Positions 1 through 8,066 of a stretch of DNA of 64,000 nt are shown here, in pieces (position 1 is the stretch's first letter; each line of letters starts with the position of its first letter). The DNA lies in contig JBFWNG010000001.1 in the NCBI GenBank assembly GCA_050251195.1, forward strand, positions 434,001-498,000, in the 5' to 3' direction. The notes below the pieces were generated by a model. That model saw only the letters and a program-made list of their open reading frames with translations. It ran no database searches and was not told the origin of the DNA. The stretch is from JBFWNG01 sp050251195. GTDB lineage: Bacteria; Bdellovibrionota_B; Oligoflexia; Oligoflexales; Oligoflexaceae. The position numbers and the translations under genes were made by a program.

Positions 1-1
1 T

Positions 2-466
2 CGGCAGATTGCTGAAATCCCAGTCGGCGCGAATTCGCCGCCTCCCATCGGCCTCTTTAGCCAGGGCGAGCAATACGCCAGCACGTTCCACGAGGGAGTC
101 CTCTACTACATGGGCCAGGGGCAAGGCTTGAACTTAGCCACGCCTCCGAGCACATACACCTTTGATCTAGCCTCTAATACCTGGCTTCCTCGACAAGACA
201 ATCCTTATGCGGCAGTTCGCGGGGCTTCTTTGACGATGACTTCAAAAGGGCTTCTCTTACTCAATCCCGCCGGAGGCCAGCGAGCAATCTTGTTCGCGGC
301 TGACGGAACGATGACCCAGACCCAGATTGACGGTAAGCCCTACTTATACGGACCCATCCCAGAACGTCCCGTCACCGACTTCTACACAAGCGTCTGGACG
401 GGCCAAGAACTAATCGTTTGGGGCGCCCAAGGCAACTCCACCATCGGAGCCATATTCCGCTTCTAA
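2..466 (+). CDS. Kelch/galactose-oxidase-like beta-propeller protein, 3' part
   Basis: The reading frame is open from base 2 to a TAA at 464-466, so this is the C-terminal 154 residues of a gene that begins before the window. The protein carries kelch-like blade motifs: a segment with TYTFDLASNTW, where a turn is followed by an aromatic Trp, and a final VWTGQELIVWGAQ blade strand, as is common in bacterial kelch proteins. Such propellers are usually secreted or surface-located binding domains. No signal peptide can be judged because the N-terminus is missing. An internal ATG at 110 exists but the upstream codons are clearly coding. The specific function is unknown. Confidence 0.7.
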   Translation, partial: RQIAEIPVGANSPPPIGLFSQGEQYASTFHEGVLYYMGQGQGLNLATPPSTYTFDLASNTWLPRQDNPYAAVRGASLTMTSKGLLLLNPAGGQRAILFAADGTMTQTQIDGKPYLYGPIPERPVTDFYTSVWTGQELIVWGAQGNSTIGAIFRF

Positions 467-467
467 T

Positions 468-582
468 CGGGGACACCCACCCTATCCCCCAATCAATTAT
501 TGGGCGTTCGACTGTCCCCACATTTCCCTCCGGGGACAGCCACATGTCCCCGCAATTAATTATTGGGCGTTCGACTGTCCCC
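468..582. repeat. REP-like repeat, left arm of a large inverted pair
   Basis: This arm of about 115 bp is matched almost perfectly, in inverted orientation, by 850-963. It holds two tandem units, each starting GGGGACA, ending TGTCCC, and containing CCAATnnATTATTGGGCG, so each unit can itself fold into a hairpin. The two arms together carry four copies of the core TATTGGGCGTTCGACTGTCCC-like element. GGGGACA...TGTCCCC palindromes of this kind are known from REP sequences mobilised by REP-associated tyrosine transposases; no such transposase is present here. Confidence 0.75.
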
Positions 583-784
583 TATGTTCAGCGCAAAATT
601 TCTTAATGAGTTTTTCCAAAAATATTCGCAACAAAGCTTTCTCAATACGCGTTGCACCTCTGATTATGGCCACAGATACGTCTTGGGTCCGTCATTGTTT
701 TCGCATCGGGTATCATTGAAACTAGGGAGCCGCCTCGCTCAACTCCTTAAGACAAGGGGAAGAGATCGGTTCAGCAATTTCATC
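560..784 (-). pseudogene. possible decayed coding remnant between REP arms
   Basis: On the minus strand one frame of 75 codons, ending in TAA at 560-562 inside the repeat, reads as protein-like sequence interrupted by three stops. The first block includes EIAEPISSPCLKELSEAAP and the last includes VAIIRGATRIEKALLRIFLEK followed by a Lys-rich tail. The amphipathic composition suggests former coding sequence captured between the inverted arms. The source family is not recognised and chance cannot be excluded. Confidence 0.25.
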
Positions 785-849
785 TGCAAGCATGCAAATT
801 TTTTTGATTTTTTACAGGTCCCTGCATGTTGAAGTGGGGAAAGAATTAC

Positions 850-963
850 GGGACAGTCGAACGCCCAATAATTAGATGAGGGGATGGGTGGGTGTCCCCG
901 GAGGGAAATGTGGGGACAGTCGAACGCCCAATAATTGATTGGGGGATAGGGTGGGTGTCCCGG
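850..963. repeat. REP-like repeat, right arm of a large inverted pair
   Basis: Inverted partner of 468-582, with the same two tandem GGGGACA/TGTCCCC units; the outermost 70 or so bases are essentially identical between arms and the inner unit has a few substitutions. It ends only 6 bases before the stop codon of the aromatic amino acid hydroxylase gene at 970, so a transcript of that gene would enter this palindromic structure, which could act as its 3' stabiliser or terminator. Confidence 0.75.
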
Positions 964-969
964 GTTGAA

Positions 970-2733
970 CTAGGATTCTATTTGTGACAGGGTTTGGCGT
1001 AGGAGGTCCCGGACGTCGTTGTCTTCGACGATCGCGTTCGCGTTCAGGCGGGTGGCGAGGGACTGGAGCCATGGGTGCTTTTCTTTGCTGAGATGAAGAA
1101 CTTGAATGGCGATTTCGTAAGCTTCGACCAGGGAGAGCCATTCGTTGGGATATTTTTTGAGCAATGTTTCAGCGTGGGATTGGAGCGCTTTTTCATCCGC
1201 TGCGGAGTGTGTTGATTTCTCTCTTATTGACCGAAGCTGCTCGTAGATCTTGAATAACGTTATTTCGTCGGCGGAGTAGGGGGACTGCCTTGCCGGATTG
1301 GTTTTGACTTCTTCGTCTGTGTACATCGGCCAGAAGTTTCTGTCAGCTGGACCGCCATAGACCGAAGAGACGGTAGTTCCGACGAGCATGTCGAACGGGC
1401 CCCAGGAGGGGTCGAAATAAAGTTGGTCTCCGCGCCTGACGGTGCAGTTCTCCCAGGTAATATAAATAACTTTATTGCCTTTGCGCTCTATGTGCGTGAT
1501 CCGTCCTGATACGGTGAAGCCGCTGGTAAACTTCAGCGAGGTCTGTTTTCCAATCTCCATCCCAAGCTTCTTTAGTTCACTGTCTGAGAGAATACTGGGA
1601 TCCTTGTCGGCAACTTGTTCCCATCGCCCTATGGGTGAACTGAAACCTTGAGGATGGCGATCCACGCCTTGACCTGGAAGTTGCGCCCTATCGAAAGATA
1701 GCTGCACGGTTCCCGACCATTTAAGGAAGATAATATTTTCTTTATCGGTAAGATAGTCGGTCAATACGCCCGACGTCGCGATACCGGAGTCCAGCACTGC
1801 TGTTGTTGTCTCATCCGCCTTTCGCCCTTTTTCCAACGCATACTTTCCCCCGATCTTGTATGACAAGGAACTGTCGAGTTCATCGAGAACGTCGACTAGG
1901 TGCTGCATCGATCTTGCTACGAAGAGCTGCGGCTGCGGTTTGGTGATATTAAAAGCCACTTCCGTACACTCAATGGACAAGGGAATTTTTTTCACCGACG
2001 TTCCGAGACAGTTCTTGCTCTCGCCAACGGAGGAAAGTAAGCCCGCGCCGAAGATTTTTGGATCGTCTAATTTTCCTGCAAGGCCGTATTCCGCAGTCCA
2101 CCAACTCATACGTCCCACACGCGCCGCTTCGGAAACAAACGTCATTTCGCTCATACGTTGTTCGAGCGTGGCCTCGGCTTCGGCAATTTCAGCGGGCGTG
2201 CTTTCAGGTTTTTCCTTGATGTCGGAAAGCACCCTTACGGCTTCGTAGAGCCTAGCGTCTTGACGCGAAAAAATTGCTTTGGTGCACAATTGGGCATAGC
2301 GCGCAAGATAAGCTGAATAGTCTTTGTCGGGCAGAATTGGCGCATGTCCTGCGGCCTCGTGAACGATATCCGGTGCTGGCGTGTATGTGATGTGATTGAC
2401 GTTGCGCATATCGGTAGCGATAGGAAGGATGCATCGTGCCTGAAATTCCAAGAATGCCCACGGCGGAATAAAGCCGCGCACCGGGACGGCACCCCAGCCG
2501 ATCTTTTGAAGCGCTTCGTCCATATCTCTAATATTAGGAATTCTGTCGATCGGAAGTGCGGTTTTTTTGAGCCCCTCTTCGTACCCCGTTACGGCATGCT
2601 TGCGAAAGAACGGTAAAGAGCGACGCATTATGCAACGCCATGCGGCATGGTCTCGGGCTGTGTAGCGACTCATGTCTTGGGTAGAACAATAGGCCTTAAG
2701 AAAGCTCGGCAAGGTCTCAGCGGTTTGAGTCAT
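970..2733 (-). CDS. aromatic amino acid hydroxylase (phenylalanine 4-monooxygenase-like), long form
   Basis: This is a 587-residue member of the pterin-dependent aromatic amino acid hydroxylase family, which hydroxylates phenylalanine to tyrosine with molecular oxygen. The iron-binding pattern is visible: HEAAGH gives two His ligands (residues 125 and 130), and WWTAEYGL gives the Glu ligand (residue 215), followed by the family's IFGAGLLSS. The catalytic core takes roughly residues 15-285. The remaining 300 residues are an extra C-terminal region absent from the short bacterial enzymes of about 260-300 residues; long forms near 580 residues are known in other phyla. The start is supported by GGAGG 6 bases upstream. 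The gene follows pyrF by 64 bases on the same strand. Substrate preference is inferred. Confidence 0.85.
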   Translation of the reverse strand: MTQTAETLPSFLKAYCSTQDMSRYTARDHAAWRCIMRRSLPFFRKHAVTGYEEGLKKTALPIDRIPNIRDMDEALQKIGWGAVPVRGFIPPWAFLEFQARCILPIATDMRNVNHITYTPAPDIVHEAAGHAPILPDKDYSAYLARYAQLCTKAIFSRQDARLYEAVRVLSDIKEKPESTPAEIAEAEATLEQRMSEMTFVSEAARVGRMSWWTAEYGLAGKLDDPKIFGAGLLSSVGESKNCLGTSVKKIPLSIECTEVAFNITKPQPQLFVARSMQHLVDVLDELDSSLSYKIGGKYALEKGRKADETTTAVLDSGIATSGVLTDYLTDKENIIFLKWSGTVQLSFDRAQLPGQGVDRHPQGFSSPIGRWEQVADKDPSILSDSELKKLGMEIGKQTSLKFTSGFTVSGRITHIERKGNKVIYITWENCTVRRGDQLYFDPSWGPFDMLVGTTVSSVYGGPADRNFWPMYTDEEVKTNPARQSPYSADEITLFKIYEQLRSIREKSTHSAADEKALQSHAETLLKKYPNEWLSLVEAYEIAIQVLHLSKEKHPWLQSLATRLNANAIVEDNDVRDLLRQTLSQIES

Positions 2734-2797
2734 AGATCCTCCTTCTTTCTCATGCCGTTTATCCTACTCCGCAGCATGATTATAATCAAAGAAAAAC

Positions 2798-3574
2798 CTA
2801 TAATGTTCGAATCAGATCGCGGTAATACCGGGCCTTCTGGGCGGGGTTCTCACTATAAATCACGTCACGGCCGACGTTGACGATGCAATGGTCGCCGAAC
2901 AGCTTCAAAATGCCTCCGGCATCTCCACCTTGAGCACCTACCCCGGGGATAAGCACAAGCTTTTTACCAACTATCGAATGGATGTGTTGGATCAGGTTTT
3001 GCTCGATTTCATTCTTTACGCTCTGCGCGCCGAGCACGATTCCGTCGCAGCCGCTTTCCTTGATTTGAGCGCAAAATAGATCGTAAAGTGGTTTGCCCTC
3101 GTACATGGCGTTTCGCAAAGGCAAGAAGGTTGGCGTCGACATGATGAGGACCGTAATAAGTCCCAAATCATAGGAATGGGCCGCCTGAGTTGCGTCCTTG
3201 ATGTTTCCGGGATAAGGGCAATGCGTGACGTAGTCGAATCCTTCATTCTTTGCCTGAAACAATCCTTCAGAATTGCTCGATTCAATATCGGCGATTTTGC
3301 TGTCGTCGATGCTGACCATTCCGAGCTCGTGAATAAGTGAGTTGAGTTCAGTGACCGCTTCGCCTGATAGATCTTTGATGTAGTTGCGGTTAATCTTAAC
3401 GGCGGCGCTGTACTCGGCAACATCCTTAATGATCTTTTGGCACCAGGCAAATTTGTCCGTCCCGTCGGAAAGGCGCCTTTTGGAATCCGCCCTTGAGAAT
3501 GTCGGATCAACGCCGACACAGAGCTGAGATTTCTTGTTTTTAACGGTTTCGAGCCAAAGTTGAGTCTTGTTCAT
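2798..3574 (-). CDS. pyrF: orotidine 5'-phosphate decarboxylase
   Basis: Cytosolic enzyme that decarboxylates OMP to UMP, the last step of de novo pyrimidine synthesis. At 258 residues it has an early VGVDP strand motif (20-24), Lys60 in AAVKINRN, and the catalytic signature DSKIADI (91-97), matching the DxKxxDI motif whose Asp and Lys residues drive decarboxylation. A later HCPYPG and a GVGAQGG phosphate-binding loop fit the TIM-barrel fold; the insertions around residues 25-45 resemble the longer type-2 OMP decarboxylases. It lies 34 bases downstream of pyrE, so the two successive pathway enzymes are probably co-transcribed. Confidence 0.92.
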   Translation of the reverse strand: MNKTQLWLETVKNKKSQLCVGVDPTFSRADSKRRLSDGTDKFAWCQKIIKDVAEYSAAVKINRNYIKDLSGEAVTELNSLIHELGMVSIDDSKIADIESSNSEGLFQAKNEGFDYVTHCPYPGNIKDATQAAHSYDLGLITVLIMSTPTFLPLRNAMYEGKPLYDLFCAQIKESGCDGIVLGAQSVKNEIEQNLIQHIHSIVGKKLVLIPGVGAQGGDAGGILKLFGDHCIVNVGRDVIYSENPAQKARYYRDLIRTL

Positions 3575-3608
3575 GCCTTACTTTCGTTGCGTGGTCTCTC
3601 TCCGCTGC

Positions 3609-4277
3609 TCAGGATGAAAAGCGAGGAAACTCCATTCGTATTTTTTGCAAAATCTTGTCGTCGTGCGGGACCTTCTTCAATGCCAAAGGAATGAGATCAC
3701 TTGCCCGCGTTAGACTGAAGTATTGGATGCGACCCTCATATCTTGCCGCAATCGTCTCCGCTACTGTCTTTTGGCCGTCGACAAGGTCTTCGCGGTCTGT
3801 GAGCGCCAAGGCGTATCGGACGTCGACATTCTGCCGAAGAAGTTCGTCAATTGTTTGAAAAATCGAGCCGCCCGTAGTGATCGTGTCTTCAAGAACAAGC
3901 GTGGATCCTCGAGGTTTGCCGATAAACAGACTGTCTTCAGGCAATCCGTGCTCTTTCTTTTTACCGCGGCCCATGGGGATAATGTGCGTGTTGAGAGCAA
4001 ATTCAGGCGATTGCTTCGCATGTTTGAATGCCGCGAGTACGGCCGCTTTGGTGGCCCCCTCGGGAACGCCGTAGATTGAATCCACCTTTAATTTATTCGC
4101 GGCGATAAAACCCACGATCTTGTTTGTAACCATATCCAACGTAAAGGCGTCATTGGTGGCGGCGCGCCAGTTAATGTAAAGATGGCTTTCCTTGCCGCTC
4201 TTGAGCTTAACAGGCGCAGGCAAAATCTTCAGAATGTTTTGCTCTACAATAAAATTGCTCAGTTCTTGGTCCTTCAT
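3609..4277 (-). CDS. pyrE: orotate phosphoribosyltransferase
   Basis: Transfers phosphoribose from PRPP to orotate, giving OMP for PyrF. The 222-residue protein carries the PRPP-binding loop LVLEDTITTGGS (about 127-138) with the adjacent acidic pair, and a preceding Lys-rich flexible loop GRGKKKEHG (103-111) that covers the active site in this family. Its ATG overlaps the stop of the upstream M28 gene in an ATGA arrangement, indicating translational coupling, and pyrF follows on the same strand. Confidence 0.93.
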   Translation of the reverse strand: MKDQELSNFIVEQNILKILPAPVKLKSGKESHLYINWRAATNDAFTLDMVTNKIVGFIAANKLKVDSIYGVPEGATKAAVLAAFKHAKQSPEFALNTHIIPMGRGKKKEHGLPEDSLFIGKPRGSTLVLEDTITTGGSIFQTIDELLRQNVDVRYALALTDREDLVDGQKTVAETIAARYEGRIQYFSLTRASDLIPLALKKVPHDDKILQKIRMEFPRFSS

Positions 4278-5362
4278 TTTTCTCCCTTGGCTTTCTCCGG
4301 GTTGTGCAGTAGCTCGAGAACCACGGCAGTTGCAACTCGAGCGGCCCTGTCAATGCTCGCCGGATCGACTTTCGAAACTTCATCTGTCGTTTGATGCCAA
4401 GTGTCGAGGTTTTCAAAGTCAATCATATCGAGCACAGGAATGCTCTTGCTCTTGAACGGAACATGGTCGTCCTCAATCGGGCGTCCAAAGCCGCCCATTA
4501 AGATGGATTCGTCGCCTAAAAGAGACTTGTCTGCGGAAACCATGAGCTGCCTCATCGCCGTATCGGAGTTCAGGTCGTTCGTGATCTTTATATTGCTCGA
4601 ACCGATCATGTCAAGAATTACAGCTCCGGCAATCGCGTAAGTCTTATCAAAGAGCTCTATGCAATGCGACGGATTGGAAGCAATATCGCAGTCCTTGAGC
4701 TCTGAAACAAAATGCCTACTTCCGTAAGTATTGTCCTGAGTCTTGGCCGGATGGGCCAATTCCCCGTCCGTCCAGTTTTCAAGTTGCGCTTCTTCACCGT
4801 CAAACCATACAAACAGGGGAGCGCATGTGAGGTCGCTTTTGTGCGGGTATTTTTGCATGGCGACAATCATCTGGAGGAGAGCGGCGCTAGAGGATCCGCT
4901 GTCGTTGGCTCCGAGATACTCGCCTTCCTTGATCGATTTGGTGTCAAAGTGCGACCCAACGACAACGACACATTTCACATCCTGTTCCGGTACTACGAGC
5001 GCCAAAACATTCTGTGCCGATTTTTCTTCGATCACCGAACTCTGCACACTGAGCGGCGTGTAACTGGGGTTGGGCGTCTTAGCGGTAAATTTCTGTACGG
5101 TGGTCTTTGCGCCGAGTGCCGTGGCTTGGGTCGTGATAAACTCCGCAACTTGCGACTGCCTTGCACTGCCTAGAGGGTGTGCGCTTCGAGAGATTTCTTC
5201 AACATCTTTTTTGAGAGCTTTTTGATCAAGAGAAAGAGAAGAAAGATAGGAGACGATGCGATCGCTCACTTGTTCGCCATTCTGAGAACGACTGCAGGTC
5301 ACGCCGCAGCTCATGAACAAACACAACGAAACAAGAAGGACGGAAGAAATGGACGTGTTCAT
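4274..5362 (-). CDS. M28-family zinc hydrolase lipoprotein, glutaminyl-peptide cyclotransferase-like
   Basis: A 362-residue envelope protein with a hydrophobic N-terminus and a probable lipobox ending at Cys19 (LFMSC). The M28 zinc-site motifs are present: GSHFD (136-140), GANDSGSSS with the bridging Asp (154), and WFDGEEA (187-192). Later YGSRHF, DDHVPF and DTWHQTTDE resemble animal-type glutaminyl cyclases more than plain aminopeptidases, so the enzyme may form pyroglutamate at peptide N-termini; an aminopeptidase role is the alternative. The last codon overlaps pyrE by 4 bases, which suggests an operon with pyrE-pyrF although the functional link is unclear. Confidence 0.82.
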   Translation of the reverse strand: MNTSISSVLLVSLCLFMSCGVTCSRSQNGEQVSDRIVSYLSSLSLDQKALKKDVEEISRSAHPLGSARQSQVAEFITTQATALGAKTTVQKFTAKTPNPSYTPLSVQSSVIEEKSAQNVLALVVPEQDVKCVVVVGSHFDTKSIKEGEYLGANDSGSSSAALLQMIVAMQKYPHKSDLTCAPLFVWFDGEEAQLENWTDGELAHPAKTQDNTYGSRHFVSELKDCDIASNPSHCIELFDKTYAIAGAVILDMIGSSNIKITNDLNSDTAMRQLMVSADKSLLGDESILMGGFGRPIEDDHVPFKSKSIPVLDMIDFENLDTWHQTTDEVSKVDPASIDRAARVATAVVLELLHNPEKAKGEK

Positions 5363-5375
5363 GAATCACCTGGTG

Positions 5376-5404
5376 TTGACAGAACTTGCGACTGCGCTTA
5401 GATT
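5376..5404 (+). promoter_or_regulatory. sigma70-type promoter for the small ORF at 5446
   Basis: TTGACA at 5376-5381 and TAGATT at 5399-5404 are separated by exactly 17 bases. The predicted start of transcription near 5411 is about 35 bases before the small ORF at 5446 and points away from the M28-pyrE-pyrF operon. Confidence 0.6.
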
Positions 5405-5445
5405 ACCTATATCACTCTCATTTACCAACAAAATAAAGAAGTGCT

Positions 5446-5610
5446 ATGAAGTCCAATCCTCTTCACTTGAAAATGATAGTCTTAGCGATTTTTCTCGCCA
5501 TTGTGCTGTATTTCCAATTTTTCTTCGATTTCGATTCTTGGATAGGCGATAGCCAGTTACAGGACCCTGAAACTCCCGCTCAAGAGGAAGTTCCAGTTCC
5601 GACGGAGTGA
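5446..5610 (+). CDS. small single-pass membrane peptide, 54 residues
   Basis: The ORF encodes a short basic N-terminus, one hydrophobic helix (about residues 9-26, MIVLAIFLAIVLYFQFFF) and an acidic, Pro/Glu-rich tail. It is preceded by a purine-rich AAAGAAG and by a good sigma70 promoter at 5376-5404, and it ends at the base before the convergent lgt stop codon, filling the gap exactly. These points support a real gene. The topology suggests an inner-membrane anchored peptide with the acidic tail outside. No family is recognised. Confidence 0.6.
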   Translation: MKSNPLHLKMIVLAIFLAIVLYFQFFFDFDSWIGDSQLQDPETPAQEEVPVPTE

Positions 5611-6417
5611 TTACGCTTGATTTTTCGTCACCCATTTAATCTTGCCAGCAAACAGAAGGTACCCTGCGATAACAAACGGGATGCTTAAAAGTTGGCCCAT
5701 GTTAAGCGCCATTGCGTTTTCAAAGTCCACCTGGTTTTCCTTGACGAATTCGATGAGGATGCGAGATCCAAATACCCACATGAAGAAGAATCCGATAATT
5801 CTGCCCGGCGTTCGCGCGGCGTTGAATTTCCAATATTGCAAACTTGTGATGACAAATAAGATCAAATAGCTGAGTGACTCATAGAGCATGGCGGGATGCC
5901 TGGGTACCGCGTCGATGCGTTCAAAGATAACGGCCCAAGGAACCGTTGCAGGTTTGCCGATGATCTCGGAGTTGAAAAAGTTTCCAATGCGAATAAAGGC
6001 GGCCGTAAGTGCGATGGCAGGCGCAAGTCGATCGGCAACCCAAATATAAGGTTGGTCTCGATGCTTACGGGTATAGAAATAAACCGAAATGAGAATTCCT
6101 AGTGTTCCGCCGTGACTTGCGAGTCCACCTTTCCATATAGCGAGTATCTCAAGCGGATGGCTCAAGTAGTAACCTGGTTCGTAGAACAGGCAGTGGCCAA
6201 GCCTGGCGCCGACAATGGTTCCAACCAACATATGCCCCAGCAACGAGGAAAGGCTTTCGATATTTTTGCCCTCTTTACGATAAACCTTTTCAAGGAGCTG
6301 ATAGCCAATGAGAAACCCCATGGCAAACATGAGTCCGTAATATCGGGGAGCCAAGGTGAAGCTACCGAGTTGGAGTCGAAAAATCTCAGGGTCGAAGTTC
6401 CAGGCAAAGTAATCCAT
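5611..6417 (-). CDS. lgt: prolipoprotein diacylglyceryl transferase
   Basis: Inner-membrane enzyme that attaches diacylglycerol from phosphatidylglycerol to the lipobox Cys of prolipoproteins, the first lipoprotein maturation step. The protein has about seven hydrophobic segments, the loop motif GGLASHGGTLG with the essential His, and the Lgt signature RIGNFFNSEIIG. The start at 6417 (MDYFAWN) is preferred over an ATG 12 codons upstream because GGAGG lies just ahead of it and family members begin here; this gives 268 residues, a normal length. Its substrates include the many lipoproteins in this window. It converges exactly on the small ORF ending at 5610. Confidence 0.95.
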   Translation of the reverse strand: MDYFAWNFDPEIFRLQLGSFTLAPRYYGLMFAMGFLIGYQLLEKVYRKEGKNIESLSSLLGHMLVGTIVGARLGHCLFYEPGYYLSHPLEILAIWKGGLASHGGTLGILISVYFYTRKHRDQPYIWVADRLAPAIALTAAFIRIGNFFNSEIIGKPATVPWAVIFERIDAVPRHPAMLYESLSYLILFVITSLQYWKFNAARTPGRIIGFFFMWVFGSRILIEFVKENQVDFENAMALNMGQLLSIPFVIAGYLLFAGKIKWVTKNQA

Positions 6418-6579
6418 TGTTTCCTCCAATGGAGAATGAGCTAAAAATCTCAAAATTAGCGAAATAAAATCACGACTTATATGACAAAGCTAATGGATAT
6501 TTCGAACTTTATCAACAAAAAGAGTCAATCTTGGGCGTGAACGTCCGAAAATTCCAATAACTAAGAGAATAGAAAAGAC

Positions 6580-8007
6580 ATGTTAGAGATTTCATTCAAA
6601 ACCTTAGGGTTAGGCATTAGCCTCGCAGTTGTTGCGTTGAGTGCGGTTCTATATTCGCGTACAAGACAGCGAACCTTTGCAGCCATGGTCGGCCTCTTTC
6701 TTTCGCATGCGCTCTTGTTTCAGGTATGGAGCGATTGGCCTTTTGGCGAGCTTGTTTCGTCGTACCTTCTGGTCGCCAGTTACTGGTTCTTGCTCAGGGA
6801 AATGTCGGTAAAAAGTCTTCTTAAGGCAACAATCCTTACAGCAACGGTGTTCTTTGGCGTTGGTATTTGCGCGAAATACTACATGATCACGTTGAACCCA
6901 GACCCGGCTTCTCAGTCTGCATACGGGCTTAGCTACCTCGCCTTTGCGCTCGCATCAGGTGCCATAGGTTGGCATCTATTCCATGCTTCACGGACAATAA
7001 GTCCCCACCTGATGAGATGGAGTTGCTTGGGATTCATTCTTTCGGTCAGTGCGCACGTGGCATATTTGGAAAAAGCTGTGGGCCCCGTTGCGGCGCTGTT
7101 GTCCAGCGTCGGGCTTGCGATTCAACTCTGGTCAAATCTGTTGTTTTACCTCGACAACCAATCCGAGATTCTCGAGCTAACACGGAAAATTCGCGATAGA
7201 CTTCTGTTTGACAAGAGCGAGCAGGATAAGAGACTGGCCGATGCGGAGGGAAAGCTTACGAATGAAAAGATCAAGTCAATAAACTCCGCGCGCAAAGTCG
7301 CTCTTGGCGAGATGGCCGGGGGGATCGCCCATGAAATCAACAACCCGCTAGCCATCATTCGTTGTTATGCTGATTTCTTGCAGTCGAGTGTCGATGAGTC
7401 CGGTGCTATTAAACTCGACGAAAGATCTGAAAACGCGTTCAAAGCATTGGACCGAGGTATTGATCGGATAGCCGATATTGTCAACAACATGCGAAAGCTT
7501 GCGACGGATTCCAGTTCGGAATCAGGCGACGCGCTCGAAGTTAACCGGGTTATCAGCTCTGCGGTACAATTCTGTCAAAAACGGTTTTTAACCCACAACG
7601 TCGCTCTTGAGATCGCTCGGGTACCGTCCGACATCCTTATCAGGGGTGAAATGCAACAGCTCATCCAAGTCGTTCTCAATCTGTTGCAGAACTCGTTCAA
7701 GGCCGTCGCAAACCTGGAAGAGAGTTGGATCAGCATTGACTACCGCATCAAAGGCGATCGTATTCAAGTCCGCATTACCGATTCGGGACACGGCATCGAC
7801 AGCGCCATTGCTGAGCGAATTTTCCAACCCTTTTTCACTACCAATCCACCAGGGCAAGGCGTTGGACTCGGTCTAAGCCTATCACAAGGCATTGTCGAAG
7901 CCCAAGGCGGCCTCTTGTTTCTTGACCGCGCGTCAAAAAATACGCGCTTCATTATCGAGCTGCCCATGCATCGACAGGAAAGCGACGCCATTCCAGAGTC
8001 AGCATAG
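6580..8007 (+). CDS. membrane sensor histidine kinase
   Basis: A 475-residue kinase with an N-terminal membrane domain of about six or seven helices (residues 5-190), a short coiled linker, then a HisKA domain with MAGGIAHEINNPLAII (phospho-acceptor His251) and a HATPase_c domain. The ATP-site boxes are intact: N-box VLNLLQNSFKA (Asn371), G1 DSGHGID (401-407), F-box FQPFFTT and G2 GVGLGLSLS. The multi-helix sensor without a large periplasmic loop resembles kinases that sense membrane or small-molecule signals. No response regulator lies beside it, so the partner is unknown. It is divergent from lgt. Confidence 0.9.
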   Translation: MLEISFKTLGLGISLAVVALSAVLYSRTRQRTFAAMVGLFLSHALLFQVWSDWPFGELVSSYLLVASYWFLLREMSVKSLLKATILTATVFFGVGICAKYYMITLNPDPASQSAYGLSYLAFALASGAIGWHLFHASRTISPHLMRWSCLGFILSVSAHVAYLEKAVGPVAALLSSVGLAIQLWSNLLFYLDNQSEILELTRKIRDRLLFDKSEQDKRLADAEGKLTNEKIKSINSARKVALGEMAGGIAHEINNPLAIIRCYADFLQSSVDESGAIKLDERSENAFKALDRGIDRIADIVNNMRKLATDSSSESGDALEVNRVISSAVQFCQKRFLTHNVALEIARVPSDILIRGEMQQLIQVVLNLLQNSFKAVANLEESWISIDYRIKGDRIQVRITDSGHGIDSAIAERIFQPFFTTNPPGQGVGLGLSLSQGIVEAQGGLLFLDRASKNTRFIIELPMHRQESDAIPESA

Positions 8008-8066
8008 TTTCCGTTGTCAAAGGAGTCTTGATTTGCCAAGATGAGGCAAACGGCTTTTGGAAACCT

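Noticed and set aside
872..1141. Minus-strand frame of 89 codons across the right REP arm and the end of the hydroxylase gene.
   Set aside because: It is a shadow frame over a repeat and a well-supported gene, with low-complexity Arg/Pro composition.
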